From Akkermansia muciniphila (GTDB lineage: Bacteria; Verrucomicrobiota; Verrucomicrobiia; Limisphaerales; SIBE01), in assembly GCA_945861765.1 (NCBI GenBank), contig CAMAWP010000004.1:1-64000 (forward strand): 64,000 bases of DNA, written 5' to 3'. The position numbers were made by a program, and so were the translations under genes. Below are positions 48,104-58,100 of the stretch, piece after piece (the first letter of the stretch is position 1; the number at the start of each line of letters is the position of its first letter). The notes under the pieces are model-generated. The model was not told where the DNA came from and did no database searches. It was given only the letters and a program-made list of their open reading frames with translations.

Positions 48104-48214
48104 GGTGGGGTGAGAGTCCCCTCGAACCCTGACCTTTTCTGGCGATCGAGCATGTCAGGGCTCAACGGCTTCCGGCTCGGAGACTACAACTCGGAGAGAG
48201 TCTCGCCCCACCGT
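48104..48214. repeat. Imperfect inverted repeat downstream of oleD
   Basis: ggtggggtgagagtcc ... gagagtctcgccccacc. Confidence 0.5.
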
Positions 48215-48286
48215 TCAAGGGCGCAATGCGCGCACAAAGGTCGGGGTGGTCTCATTTTGGCCGAGGGCACCTTCTGTTCGCCGTAT

Positions 48287-48340
48287 GTAGTCCCGGCTTT
48301 AGCCGGTTTTCACGGGGCGACCGGCTAAAGCCGGGACTAC
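48287..48340. repeat. Perfect 20-bp inverted repeat (REP-like hairpin)
   Basis: gtagtcccggctttagccgg (48287-48306) / ccggctaaagccgggactac (48321-48340), 14-nt loop. Confidence 0.9.
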
Positions 48341-48418
48341 GTACCTCCCAGACTGAGCATTGCTGGCAGTGCTGGACGCGGGCTTGTCATCCGCTGTCTC
48401 TTCCCTATTTTAGGGAGC

Positions 48419-49135
48419 ATGGATTTAGCCGCAAACATGAAGGCATTGGAAACCCGTATTCAGGCCGCCTGCGGCCGCGCCCATCGCGATAAGGCCTCCG
48501 TCCAGATTCTAGCAGTCACCAAAGGCCAGCCCCCAGAAAGAATCCAGGCCGCGGCCGAGCTAGGGCTGCTGGTCTTTGGAGAAAATCGGATTCAGGAAGC
48601 GAAAGCAAAAATCGGCCGCTGCGCCAGCAAGTTGCGCTGGCACATGATCGGCCATCTGCAATCCAATAAGTGCCGGGATGCCGTCCATTTCTTTGAAATG
48701 ATTCAGAGTGTGGACAGTTTAGCAATCGCCCAGGAAATCAATAAATCGGCGGAGAACGCGGCCAAGACCATGGCAGTTTTGCTCGAGGTGAATGTCGTCG
48801 GCGAAGCCTCGAAGTTCGGTTTCTCACCGGAAGAATTGCTCGCGCATCTCCCCGCGATTAACACGCTCCGAAAAATCGAGATTCACGGATTAATGACGAT
48901 TGCACCCTGGACGGCAGAACCGGAAAAGGTCCGTCCGGTTTTTCGCCAACTGCGCGAGCTGAAGGAACAGTGCGAGGGAATTCTCGGCGCTCCCCTGCCC
49001 CAATTGAGCATGGGGATGAGTGGAGATTTTGAGGTGGCCATTGAAGAAGGAGCGACACTGGTCCGGATTGGAACAGGTCTCTTTGGGACGCGCGATCGAG
49101 CCAAAGATTTCAAGCCGGATTCTGTGCTGAGTTGA
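48419..49135 (+). CDS. YggS/PLPBP family pyridoxal phosphate homeostasis protein
   Basis: ILAVTKGQPPERIQAAAELGLLVFGENRIQEAKAKI, RWHMIGHLQSNKCRDAVHFFEMIQSVDSLAIAQEIN, EIHGLMTIAP, LSMGMSGDFEVAIEEGATLVRIGTGLFG. Confidence 0.96.
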   Translation: MDLAANMKALETRIQAACGRAHRDKASVQILAVTKGQPPERIQAAAELGLLVFGENRIQEAKAKIGRCASKLRWHMIGHLQSNKCRDAVHFFEMIQSVDSLAIAQEINKSAENAAKTMAVLLEVNVVGEASKFGFSPEELLAHLPAINTLRKIEIHGLMTIAPWTAEPEKVRPVFRQLRELKEQCEGILGAPLPQLSMGMSGDFEVAIEEGATLVRIGTGLFGTRDRAKDFKPDSVLS

Positions 49136-49168
49136 GAGATGGGATGACCCAAAACCGGGAACAGCCCG

Positions 49169-50584
49169 CTAAGTTCCAGAAACCGAGGATGATGAGTGCC
49201 GGAGCGCAACGAAATCGTTGAAGTCCTTTTTCAGGCGAGTGATTGGCTCGTTCCAATTTCCTCGCTCCGTTTGGCGATAGAGGCGCATGGTCGGGTACCA
49301 CGGCGTCGTGGTTGTATCGAGCATCCAACGCCAGTCGGGGACAAACGGAAGGAACGTCCACACTGGCCGCCCCAGCGCGCCGGCCAGGTGTGCTCCAGCC
49401 GTATCGACAGTTACGATCAAGTCCATCTCCATGAGATAAGCAGCGGTATCCGAGAAGCTCGAAATTGTTGGCGTTAAATCAATCACGTTGGGTCCCAGAA
49501 AGGGTTTAATCTCCGAGGCTGCCGAACCATATTGAAGGCTGTAGAACGTGCATCCTGGAGCCGCAAAGATCGATCCCAGCGCGTCGATGGAAATATCCCG
49601 AAGTGCGGCTTGAACGAATAGCGGGCTCGACTTCCAAATCAATCCGATGCCGAGAGTGCCCTTCGAACGCCTTGGGAGCGTCACCCTGTGAGGTGGAGCA
49701 AGATAAGGCACCGCGGCGGGGATCGTATCCAGAGTTGTACCCAAACGATTCGGCAGGCTCATGAGAGGACAAAGGAAATCGGTAACGACATGGTCTCCCG
49801 CGCTTAAGACGCGATCGATGCTTGGAACAGTTTCAAACAACGATCGCAAGGAGGCGTCTGCTGCCATCCAGACCTTGGCGCCTTGGCGGGCCAAAAGCTG
49901 CGAATACCGGATGAACTGGATGTTGTCTCCTTTGCCTTGTTCAGGAAGGATGAGAATGGTTTTTCCCGCGAGAGACTCTCCTTTCCAGATCGGAATCGGA
50001 CACGCTGGCAAGGCGCGCTTCGAGTTGAAAAAGCTGATATTGAACCGATGCTCGTAGAGCGCGAATCCTTCCTTGAGGTTTCCCTTCGAAAGGTACGCCG
50101 TCCCAAGGCGGCAAAGGCATTCCGGGGAGTTCAATCCCAGTCGGCGGGCTGTTTCGAAATGATGAATTGCCTGATCGATCTGATTAGTTTCCAGCAACGT
50201 TGTCCCATAGGCCTCCTGAGTCAACGCGTCTCCCGGACGATTTTCGAGCGATCGAGCCAGCCACGAAAGGGCCTCGGGATAGTTCTCTCTTGTTCGGAAA
50301 AACTTTCCGAGCTCGGCCTGAAGCGCCGGATCCTCGGGAAATGATAATTGAGCTGCGAGCCAGACTTCCTCAGCCGAATTGAAATCGCTCGCCGCGCAGA
50401 ACGATTCAGCCAAGCGCTTAAAAAGCTGCGCGGATTCCGGGACTGGATGCGTGACTTTGGAGAGCAGATGGAAGGCATCGTTGAGAAGTCCGTTATCGAT
50501 GCAAATCACCGCCACATCCCGCCGCGCGCGCGGATCATTGGGATCGAGACCGAGATCCAGCATGTATCGCTGCACTTCAGACAA
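49169..50584 (-). CDS. TPR protein with C-terminal glycosyltransferase-like domain
   Basis: N-terminal TPR-like repeats (ALTQEAYGTTLLETNQIDQAIHHFETARRLG..) and C-terminal ILILPEQGKGDNIQFIRYSQLLARQGAKVWMAAD ... VTVDTAGAHLAGALGRPVWTFLPFVPDWRWM. Confidence 0.85.
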   Translation of the reverse strand: MSEVQRYMLDLGLDPNDPRARRDVAVICIDNGLLNDAFHLLSKVTHPVPESAQLFKRLAESFCAASDFNSAEEVWLAAQLSFPEDPALQAELGKFFRTRENYPEALSWLARSLENRPGDALTQEAYGTTLLETNQIDQAIHHFETARRLGLNSPECLCRLGTAYLSKGNLKEGFALYEHRFNISFFNSKRALPACPIPIWKGESLAGKTILILPEQGKGDNIQFIRYSQLLARQGAKVWMAADASLRSLFETVPSIDRVLSAGDHVVTDFLCPLMSLPNRLGTTLDTIPAAVPYLAPPHRVTLPRRSKGTLGIGLIWKSSPLFVQAALRDISIDALGSIFAAPGCTFYSLQYGSAASEIKPFLGPNVIDLTPTISSFSDTAAYLMEMDLIVTVDTAGAHLAGALGRPVWTFLPFVPDWRWMLDTTTTPWYPTMRLYRQTERGNWNEPITRLKKDFNDFVALRHSSSSVSGT

Positions 50585-50790
50585 GGAATCGCTCGGCTTA
50601 ATAGGAACTTTCTTTTTAACGATGATAGTTAGGATATCCGTCCGGAAAACATTGGGACAAGAAAAAATGCACGTGGATCTCTCGATCGATTTCGAGGGAA
50701 ATCAAGTCATCGCGCGTCACTCCGGCATCCAGCCGCTGCTTCGTCCCGGCGATGCGCATTTCCACAAGCCCTTCCTCTTGGGTGCTCCAC

Positions 50791-51621
50791 TCAGCCGCTC
50801 GATCGAATGCTGACTTGCACCTGCATTTGGCGATTCGTTGTTCCCTTGTAATTACCCGTCAACGGCGGCACATCGGCGTAGTCGCGGCCCACGGCAATTT
50901 TCACATACGTCTCGTCAGTCTCGCGATTGTGGGTCGGGTCCAGCGACCGCCAGCCGACGACAGGAATCAGCACCTCGACCCACGCATGCGTCGCGCTTGC
51001 CGCTTCAGTCGCAAGATAGCCGCTGACGTAGAGAGCGGGAATTTTCAGCGCGCGACACAATCCGATCAGGACGTGGGCGAAATCTTGACATACCCCCCGT
51101 TTCTCGCGCAGCACGTCGCGCATGTGCGTGTGAACGGTCGTGGCGTTCGGCTCATACTTGCAGTGCCCGTGGACAAAGGCCATGAGAGCCCGCGCTGCCT
51201 GCCAGGTGTCAGTCACTCCAGTGGTCGCATCGAGCGCGAGACGCCAAGTCTCCGGTGACAAGTCCACGAACCGACTCTCCTGCAGGAATTCGAATATCCG
51301 CAATTCCTGCAACGCCTCGCCAATGCGGGCCAACGGCCAAGGCACGGCATCGTCGGCCAACAACGGACGCGGCCTCGTTGTCACGCGCAGATGGCTCTCC
51401 ACTAGCAGCGAGGTGTGCGGCTCGGTGATTTCAAAGTGATGGACCACATTGGAATAAAAATCGTGATAATGCCGCAGCCGTGCGGCCGGGAGAATCTTCA
51501 ACAGAAACCGATCCACCGTCTGCCACTCGTCCGAGAACGGCTGCAAACGGGCCTCATTAAAACTCTCCCGCACAGGCCCGGCGTAAGTGTATTGCGTGCG
51601 ATGGATGATTTCCCATTTCAT
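50791..51621 (-). CDS. Transglutaminase-like protein (bacterial transglutaminase N-terminal + catalytic domain)
   Basis: HRTQYTYAGPVRESFNEARLQP...REKRGVCQDFAHVLIGLCRALKIPALYVSGYLAT...THAWVEVLIPVVGWRSLDPTHN. Confidence 0.94.
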   Translation of the reverse strand: MKWEIIHRTQYTYAGPVRESFNEARLQPFSDEWQTVDRFLLKILPAARLRHYHDFYSNVVHHFEITEPHTSLLVESHLRVTTRPRPLLADDAVPWPLARIGEALQELRIFEFLQESRFVDLSPETWRLALDATTGVTDTWQAARALMAFVHGHCKYEPNATTVHTHMRDVLREKRGVCQDFAHVLIGLCRALKIPALYVSGYLATEAASATHAWVEVLIPVVGWRSLDPTHNRETDETYVKIAVGRDYADVPPLTGNYKGTTNRQMQVQVSIRSSG

Positions 51622-51639
51622 ACGGGCGACATTAAAACG

Positions 51640-52512
51640 CTAAATCTCCGTCACATCCACCGAAACTTGCACCTCGTGTTCGCCCCCGCCGGTGAGAATC
51701 CCAGCCACGGGACTCACGTCGCCAAAATCCCGGCCATACGCGACCGTGATATGCTCTTCTGCCGGCTGGACGTTGTTGGTGGGATCAAAATCAACCCAAC
51801 CGACGCCGGGACAAAACACCGCGAACCACGCGTGGGACGCATCCGCACCCACGAGACGCGGCTTCCCTTCCGGTGGACGCGTGCGCAAATACCCGCTGAC
51901 ATACCGCGCCGGCAGACGGAGCGAGCGCAGACATGCGATACCGAGGTGCGCGAAGTCCTGGCAGACGCCACGGCGCTGCTCCCAGACCTCTTCGAGGGGC
52001 GTCGCGACGGTGGTGGCTTTGGCATCGAATTTGAAGTCGGAAAAAATGCGGCTCGCCAAATCCCGCGCGCCGACGAGCAGCGACGTTCCGTCCGCAAAAC
52101 TTTCGCGCGCGTAATCCGACAACTCCAGCGAGGCGCGCACCTGCGGTGAATCAAAGACGAACTGATACGGCTCAATAACTTCCGGTGAGACCGGGTCGCG
52201 AAACAGCCCCGCGACCTCCTCCCAAGCGGGCGCTGCATCCAACACGATCAACTGCCCCGCGCGCTTTGAGACCCGGCTTTTCGTCACAATCTCCAGGCGG
52301 GCGTGAACTTCCTGGATGCTGAATAGGCAAAGCTGGTTCCCAAAGTAATCCGTGCGCGTCCTGCGCAGCGTTGGCTCGGGAACAATCTCGAGAGTGAAAT
52401 CGGCGGGAGTTTGCGTGGACGTCGCGCGCGGCTCAAGCCGTGCGACATGCTGCGACACAGACACCGGGGCGGCGTATTCGTAAAGTGTGCGATGGAGAAT
52501 ATGGTAAGTCAT
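51640..52512 (-). CDS. Transglutaminase-like protein, second paralog
   Basis: HILHRTLYEYAAPVSVSQHVARLEP...WEQRRGVCQDFAHLGIACLRSLRLPARYVSGYLRT...SHAWFAVFCPGVGWVDFDPTNN. Confidence 0.94.
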   Translation of the reverse strand: MTYHILHRTLYEYAAPVSVSQHVARLEPRATSTQTPADFTLEIVPEPTLRRTRTDYFGNQLCLFSIQEVHARLEIVTKSRVSKRAGQLIVLDAAPAWEEVAGLFRDPVSPEVIEPYQFVFDSPQVRASLELSDYARESFADGTSLLVGARDLASRIFSDFKFDAKATTVATPLEEVWEQRRGVCQDFAHLGIACLRSLRLPARYVSGYLRTRPPEGKPRLVGADASHAWFAVFCPGVGWVDFDPTNNVQPAEEHITVAYGRDFGDVSPVAGILTGGGEHEVQVSVDVTEI

Positions 52513-55136
52513 GACTCGATTTCACGACCGGTACGCGAGATCTTCGAATGGGCAAAGTAGCTCGCGGCGATGGCATCGGAGAGCCTCGGTAGATCACGGA
52601 GCGTCTGCCGGATCGCTTCGCTCACTTCCGTGCCGAGCCAGGCATCTGGATCCGTCGCCAGCTCGCGGGCATCGATGCGATTCAGCCGCGCGGCACATTC
52701 ATTCAAAATATTTTTCCCGGAGCTCGCCGCGCTTTCGAGTTCCCGTGGCAGTTGGCGAAAATGTTTGGCGAGCTGATTGATCTGAAACAACACCGAGCGC
52801 GGGTTTTTATCGTCGAGCAACACGAGATCGAAGACTGCCGGGACATGGGTCAGCAGATTGTAGCGAGAGCGGTAGGTGATGGAACTGTCCGCCACCTCGA
52901 GCACGGCCTCCAGCGCGCTGGGATTATCAGCCTCGGGGGAACCCAACGTCGCGTCGAGCAGCGTGCCAAGATAGACCGCGCGCTCGAGCCTCAAGCCCAT
53001 ATCCAGGAACCGCCATGCCTGCGCCCGTGTCATGTTCTCACGCGCCAGACCGTGAAACGCCGCGAGCCCAAGCAATGTTTGACTCAACACACCCACGGCG
53101 TCGCCCGCGAGCATCACACGGCTTGCGGTCGGCGTGGCGAGCCGGTCATTGAGCTGGCTCAACACCCGCCACATGTCGTTCGAAGTGCGGTCGCGCACGA
53201 GCATCGCGAGTCGTTGCAACTGGTCGGCCGTCTGATGCAAACTTCCTGGGTGCACCGGATCAAAGATGGCCGCCAGCAGCTCCGCCTCGAAGGCCTCGGC
53301 GCTTTGGCCCAGCTCCGACTTGCTCGAAATCCCGGGCAACTGTCCCTGCCTTTCGAGCGTTTGCAGCAGTGGTGCCAGCAGTCCGAGCGTGCCACCCGTG
53401 CGCTCGGGATTGAAACGCACCAACGCGCTACGCAACAGCCGCGCCGTGGCATCCGCACGCTCCGCGTAACGGCCGAGCCAGAAGAAATTGTCGGCGAGTC
53501 GCGACGGCAGATTATTCCCTGTCCGGCGCAGCTCAAAGCTTTGCCCCGGCCGATGCAACAGCGAGACTTCCTCCACCGGAGTTTCCGAGCCAATCCATGT
53601 GTCTTTGATGCTGCCACCCCGTTGCAACGAGATGAATTGTCCACCGCTGTCGGGTGAAACGCGAGTCAGCCCCCCGGGCATGACGTGATAGCTACCGCCG
53701 CTCGCGACAAGATAAACCCGCAGGCTGATGGGCCGCGCGGCCAGCCCTCTCCCGTCCCACGAGGGTGCTGACGAAAGTTCCACGCGCTCTTGGGCAACGA
53801 ATAAGTCAGGGTCAAATTCTATCTGCCGACGCAGCGCGTCTCGCTCCTTCTTGGTCAATGGCTTCTCGGGATCGGGCCCGCGGAGGTGCGTCCGGAACGC
53901 GGGCTTCACCACCAGTTCATCCAGATGCTCAAACACATATTGCCGGGCAGCTTGCTGACCGCACCACCACGTCGCGACCGATGGCAATTTCAACTTGTCC
54001 CCGAGCAAGTGACGACACAGCTCCGGCAGGAACGACATGAAAGCCGGGCTTTGCACCAGTCCGCTGCCGAGCGCGTTCGCGACGACCACATTGCCCGCGC
54101 GCACCGCTTCGACAAGACCAGGCACCCCCAGAATGGAGTCGTTGCGCAATTCGAGCGGGTCGCAAAAATCGTCGTCCACGCGACGCAGGATGACGTCCAC
54201 GCGTTCGAGCCCGCTCAAGGTTTTCAGGAACACGTGATTATCACGCACGGTTAAATCCTGTCCTTCGACGAGCATGTAGCCGAGGTAACGAGAGAGATAC
54301 GCCTGCTCGAAGTAGGTTTCGTTATGCGGCCCGGGCGTGAGCATGACCACCCGAGCCTTGTCCGAAGGGCGCGGCGCGAGCTGAGCGAGCATCGCTTGGG
54401 CGTCGCGGAAGAATCCGGCGAGCCGCTGGACATGATTATCACGGAACGGTTCCGGCAAAATACGAGAGGTGACGAGGCGGTTCGCCAGCGCGTAACCCGC
54501 GCCGGTGGGAATCTGCGTGCGATCGGAAACGACCCACCAACGCCCGTCCGGCGAACGAGCCAAATCGGCGGCGTAGAAATTCAGAAACGTGTCACCCGGC
54601 GCGCGAATGCCATGGCACGGGCGCAGGAAATCCGGTTGCCCGAAAACCATCGCCGGCGAAAGCCACCGCGAGCGTATCAAATCCTGCGCGCCGTAGCAGT
54701 CGGCAAGAATTTTGTTCAGCAATGTCGCGCGCTGAATCAGGCCGGTCTCAAGCGCGCGCCATTCGTCTGGCGCGATGATGAAAGGAATCGGATCGAGTTG
54801 CCACGGACGCTCCATCCCGCGCGGATCGCCATAGACGTTGTAGGTGATGCCTTGCTCGTGGACGAGCCGTTGGCAGGTATCCGACCATCGGTGCAATTCC
54901 GCCGAGCTGAACTCTTCCAGCGCGCGCAGAAGCCTCGCATAATGGGCGCGCGGTTCGCCGCTCTCGCTCAGAAACTCGTCGAACGCCGCGGAGCTTGGCT
55001 CGTACCCGGAAAGCAAGCTCGCCGGCACACGATCAGCCGTCTCGGCAGCGCTGGTCTCGCCTGGCACTGATTGCGGTTGCGATTGAAACATCTGTCGCTG
55101 ATTAGGCACTCGTTTGATGTCATCCGCGTCAGACAT
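52509..55136 (-). CDS. Fused circularly permuted ATP-grasp (DUF404/DUF407) + alpha-E (DUF403) protein
   Basis: DPIPFIIAPDEWRALETGLIQRATLLNKILADCYG; VVMLTPGPHNETYFEQAYLSRYLGYMLVEGQDLTVRDNHVFLKTLSGLERVDVILRRVDDDFCDPLELR; C-terminal NNLPSRLADNFFWLGRYAERADATARLLRSALVRF alpha-E start. Start refined to 55136 (MSDADDIK). Confidence 0.93.
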   Translation of the reverse strand: MSDADDIKRVPNQRQMFQSQPQSVPGETSAAETADRVPASLLSGYEPSSAAFDEFLSESGEPRAHYARLLRALEEFSSAELHRWSDTCQRLVHEQGITYNVYGDPRGMERPWQLDPIPFIIAPDEWRALETGLIQRATLLNKILADCYGAQDLIRSRWLSPAMVFGQPDFLRPCHGIRAPGDTFLNFYAADLARSPDGRWWVVSDRTQIPTGAGYALANRLVTSRILPEPFRDNHVQRLAGFFRDAQAMLAQLAPRPSDKARVVMLTPGPHNETYFEQAYLSRYLGYMLVEGQDLTVRDNHVFLKTLSGLERVDVILRRVDDDFCDPLELRNDSILGVPGLVEAVRAGNVVVANALGSGLVQSPAFMSFLPELCRHLLGDKLKLPSVATWWCGQQAARQYVFEHLDELVVKPAFRTHLRGPDPEKPLTKKERDALRRQIEFDPDLFVAQERVELSSAPSWDGRGLAARPISLRVYLVASGGSYHVMPGGLTRVSPDSGGQFISLQRGGSIKDTWIGSETPVEEVSLLHRPGQSFELRRTGNNLPSRLADNFFWLGRYAERADATARLLRSALVRFNPERTGGTLGLLAPLLQTLERQGQLPGISSKSELGQSAEAFEAELLAAIFDPVHPGSLHQTADQLQRLAMLVRDRTSNDMWRVLSQLNDRLATPTASRVMLAGDAVGVLSQTLLGLAAFHGLARENMTRAQAWRFLDMGLRLERAVYLGTLLDATLGSPEADNPSALEAVLEVADSSITYRSRYNLLTHVPAVFDLVLLDDKNPRSVLFQINQLAKHFRQLPRELESAASSGKNILNECAARLNRIDARELATDPDAWLGTEVSEAIRQTLRDLPRLSDAIAASYFAHSKISRTGREIES

Positions 55137-58100
55137 TGCGCAAATCGAGTGTGAAAGGAAAATCGGTGTTGGGGATTTGCGGCGGCGGCGTGAACTTGCC
55201 CTGCTCATGCCCGTGCCGAAAAAAACGACCGAGGCGGCGGCTCTCGGCCTCGTAACTATTCACCGGAAATGTGTCGGGGCCGAGTCCACCGGGATGGGCG
55301 ACGTGATAGGTGCAGCCGCCAAGCGAGCGCTGATTCCATGTGTCATAAAGGTCGAACCGCAGCGGGGCATGGGAAGGAATCGTGGGTTGCAGACAGGTTG
55401 GCGGTTGCCACGCACGATAGCGCACGCCAGCCACCGCTTCGCCGTTTGTGCCGGTCGGATGCAGCGGGACGCGATGGCCGTTGCAAGTGATGACGAATCG
55501 GTCAGCGGTCAGACCGCGCGCCTTAACTTGGAGGCGTTCGAGCGAGCTGTCCACGTAACGCACTGCGCCACCGCCGCCGGGCTCTTCGCCGAGCACGTGC
55601 CAGGGTTCGAGCGCGGTGCGGAGTTCAATCTGAATACCGCGCTGCTCCAGATCGCCGATGCGCGGGAAACGAAACTCGAAGTGGGGAGCAAACCAATCGA
55701 ATTCGAACGGGTGCCCAGCGTCCCGCAAATCCTGGACAACATCTTTGAAGTCTGCTTCGCAGAAGTGCGGGAGCATCCAGCGGTCGTGGATGTCCGTGCC
55801 CCAGCGGACGAGGTCATTGTTGTAGGGTTCGGCCCAGAATTTCGCAATGAGACCGCGTAGCACCAGATGCTGAGCGAGGCTCATCCGCGCGTGGGGCGGC
55901 ATTTCAAACGCACGCATCTCGACGAGGCCGAGGCGGCCACTGCTGCTTTCGGGCGCGTACAGTTTATCAATCGAAAACTCGGAGCGATGGGTATTGCCGC
56001 TCGCGTCAATCAACAAGTTGCGGAACAAACGATCCACCAGCCAAGGCGGAGTCGCTCCAGACAAACCGACCTGGCGGTCCATCTCCTTGAACGCGACATC
56101 CAGTTCATAAAGCGAATCGTTCCGCGCCTCATCCATGCGCGGGGCTTGCGAAGTCGGGCCGATAAACAAACCGCTGAACAGCCAGCTCAACGATGGATGA
56201 TTCTGCCAATACGCGAGCAGCGAGCGCAGCAAGTCGGGCCGACGCAGCATCGGCGAGTCCTGCGGCGTCTCGCCTCCGAGAATGATGTGATTGCCCCCAC
56301 CGGTGCCGGTGTGGCGACCGTCGAGCATGAATTTCTCCGTGCCGAGCCGGGTCTGGCGCGCTTCCTCGTAGAGGATTTCAGTGCGCTCGACGAGTTCGTC
56401 CCAAGTCTTACTCGGGTGCATGTTGACCTCGATGACGCCGGGGTCGGGCGTCACGGCGAGCTTGTTCAGCCGTGGGTCTTTCGGCGGGGTCTCGCCCTCG
56501 ATGATCACGGGAAGGCCAGTCGCGTTCGCGACCGCTTCAATGCCCGCGATGAGATCGAGATAATCCTCCGTCGTCTCGACCGGAGGCATGAAAACGTGTA
56601 GCCGTCCCTCACGTGGTGAGACACACAGCGCGGTGCGGATGATCCACGGCGCGCTTTCCCCGGACGCGGGACGGCGCGACGGATTCTCGTCGGGCGATTT
56701 GTCACCGAGTTGTTGAGCACGCTGACCGCGACCTTCACCCGGCGACGTGGCCGTTTCCACGCGACCGACGAAGCGCTGCCGATAAGGAAACTCCTTCGGC
56801 AACTCGCGTAGTTTGGGTTGGGAGGGATCTTGTTGTCGCGGCCAAGGAAAATCCTTTTCGGCAACCCACGGAATGGAATCGAGCGGCAGTCGCAGGCCCA
56901 TCGGGGAGTCACCGGGAGTGAGCCAGAGAGTGTCGTCATCGCGCAAAAACCACGAGCCAGAGACCCAGCCGCCGCCGCCGCGCTTAATCGGGAGCGCGTA
57001 GCCGACGACCGCACCGAGGCCTTGCTGAAAGATGCGCGCGATGCGTTCACGTTCCAGTTTGTCCTTGAGGTTCGTTTTGTCCGGCGTGACGTTCGACGGA
57101 AGCCGCCGCTCCTTCCAGGTGTAGTAGAACGCGTCTTCGTAGGCGGGAATCAGATGCTTCGGATCACCGCCGACCAAAGCGGCGATGCGGGAGAGAAGTT
57201 CCTTCGCTTCCTTCGCTCCGTGGCCGTAGTCCTTCGATTCATCAGCGATGAGCGAGTCGTCCTTCCAAATCGGCACGCCGTCTTTACGCCAGTACGCCGC
57301 AAGCGCCCAACGCGGCAACGGTTCGCCGGGATACCATTTGCCTTGGCCGTAGTGCAGGAGCGAGCCGGGCGCGAATTTTTTCCGCAACCGCTTGATGAGT
57401 TCGCCCGAGAGAAGGCGCTTCTTGTGCGAGACGGCGGTAAAATTCCATTCCGCGCCGTCGGGATCATCAATGGAAATAAACGTCGGCTCGCCGCCCATCG
57501 TGAGGCGGACGTCCCCCTTCTTGAGCGCCGCGTCAATTGCGTGGCCGAGCTTCTCGATCTGCGTCCATTGCTCCTCGGTGTAAGGTTTGGTGACGCGCGG
57601 CGATTCGTGAACGCGCGTCACGCTCATGTCGAACTCGAACTCAGTTTCGCACTCGTCCACGCCGCCGGAAATTGGCGCTGCGCTCGCCGGATCGGGCGTG
57701 CAAGCGAGCGGGATGTGGCCCTCGCCAGCGAGTAAACCGCTGGTGGGATCAAGACCAATCCAACCCCCGCCCGGCAGATAAACCTCACACCACGCGTGTA
57801 GATCGGTGAAGTCCTTCTCCGCACCGCTGGGGCCATCGAGCGGTTTCACGTCAGCCTTGAGCTGGATCAGGTAACCGCTGACGAACCGCGCCGCGAGCCC
57901 GCAGTGACGCAACAACTGGCAGAGCAGCCACGCGGAATCACGACATGAACCGCAGGCGAGGGTGAGGGTTTCCTCGGGCGTTTGCACGCCGGGCTCGAGG
58001 CGGATGGCGTATTTAATGTCCTTCCACAGGCGCTGGTTGATGGCAACAAGAAAATCATTGGTACGCGGCTTGTCCTTTTCAGGGACTTCGAGACGTTCCA

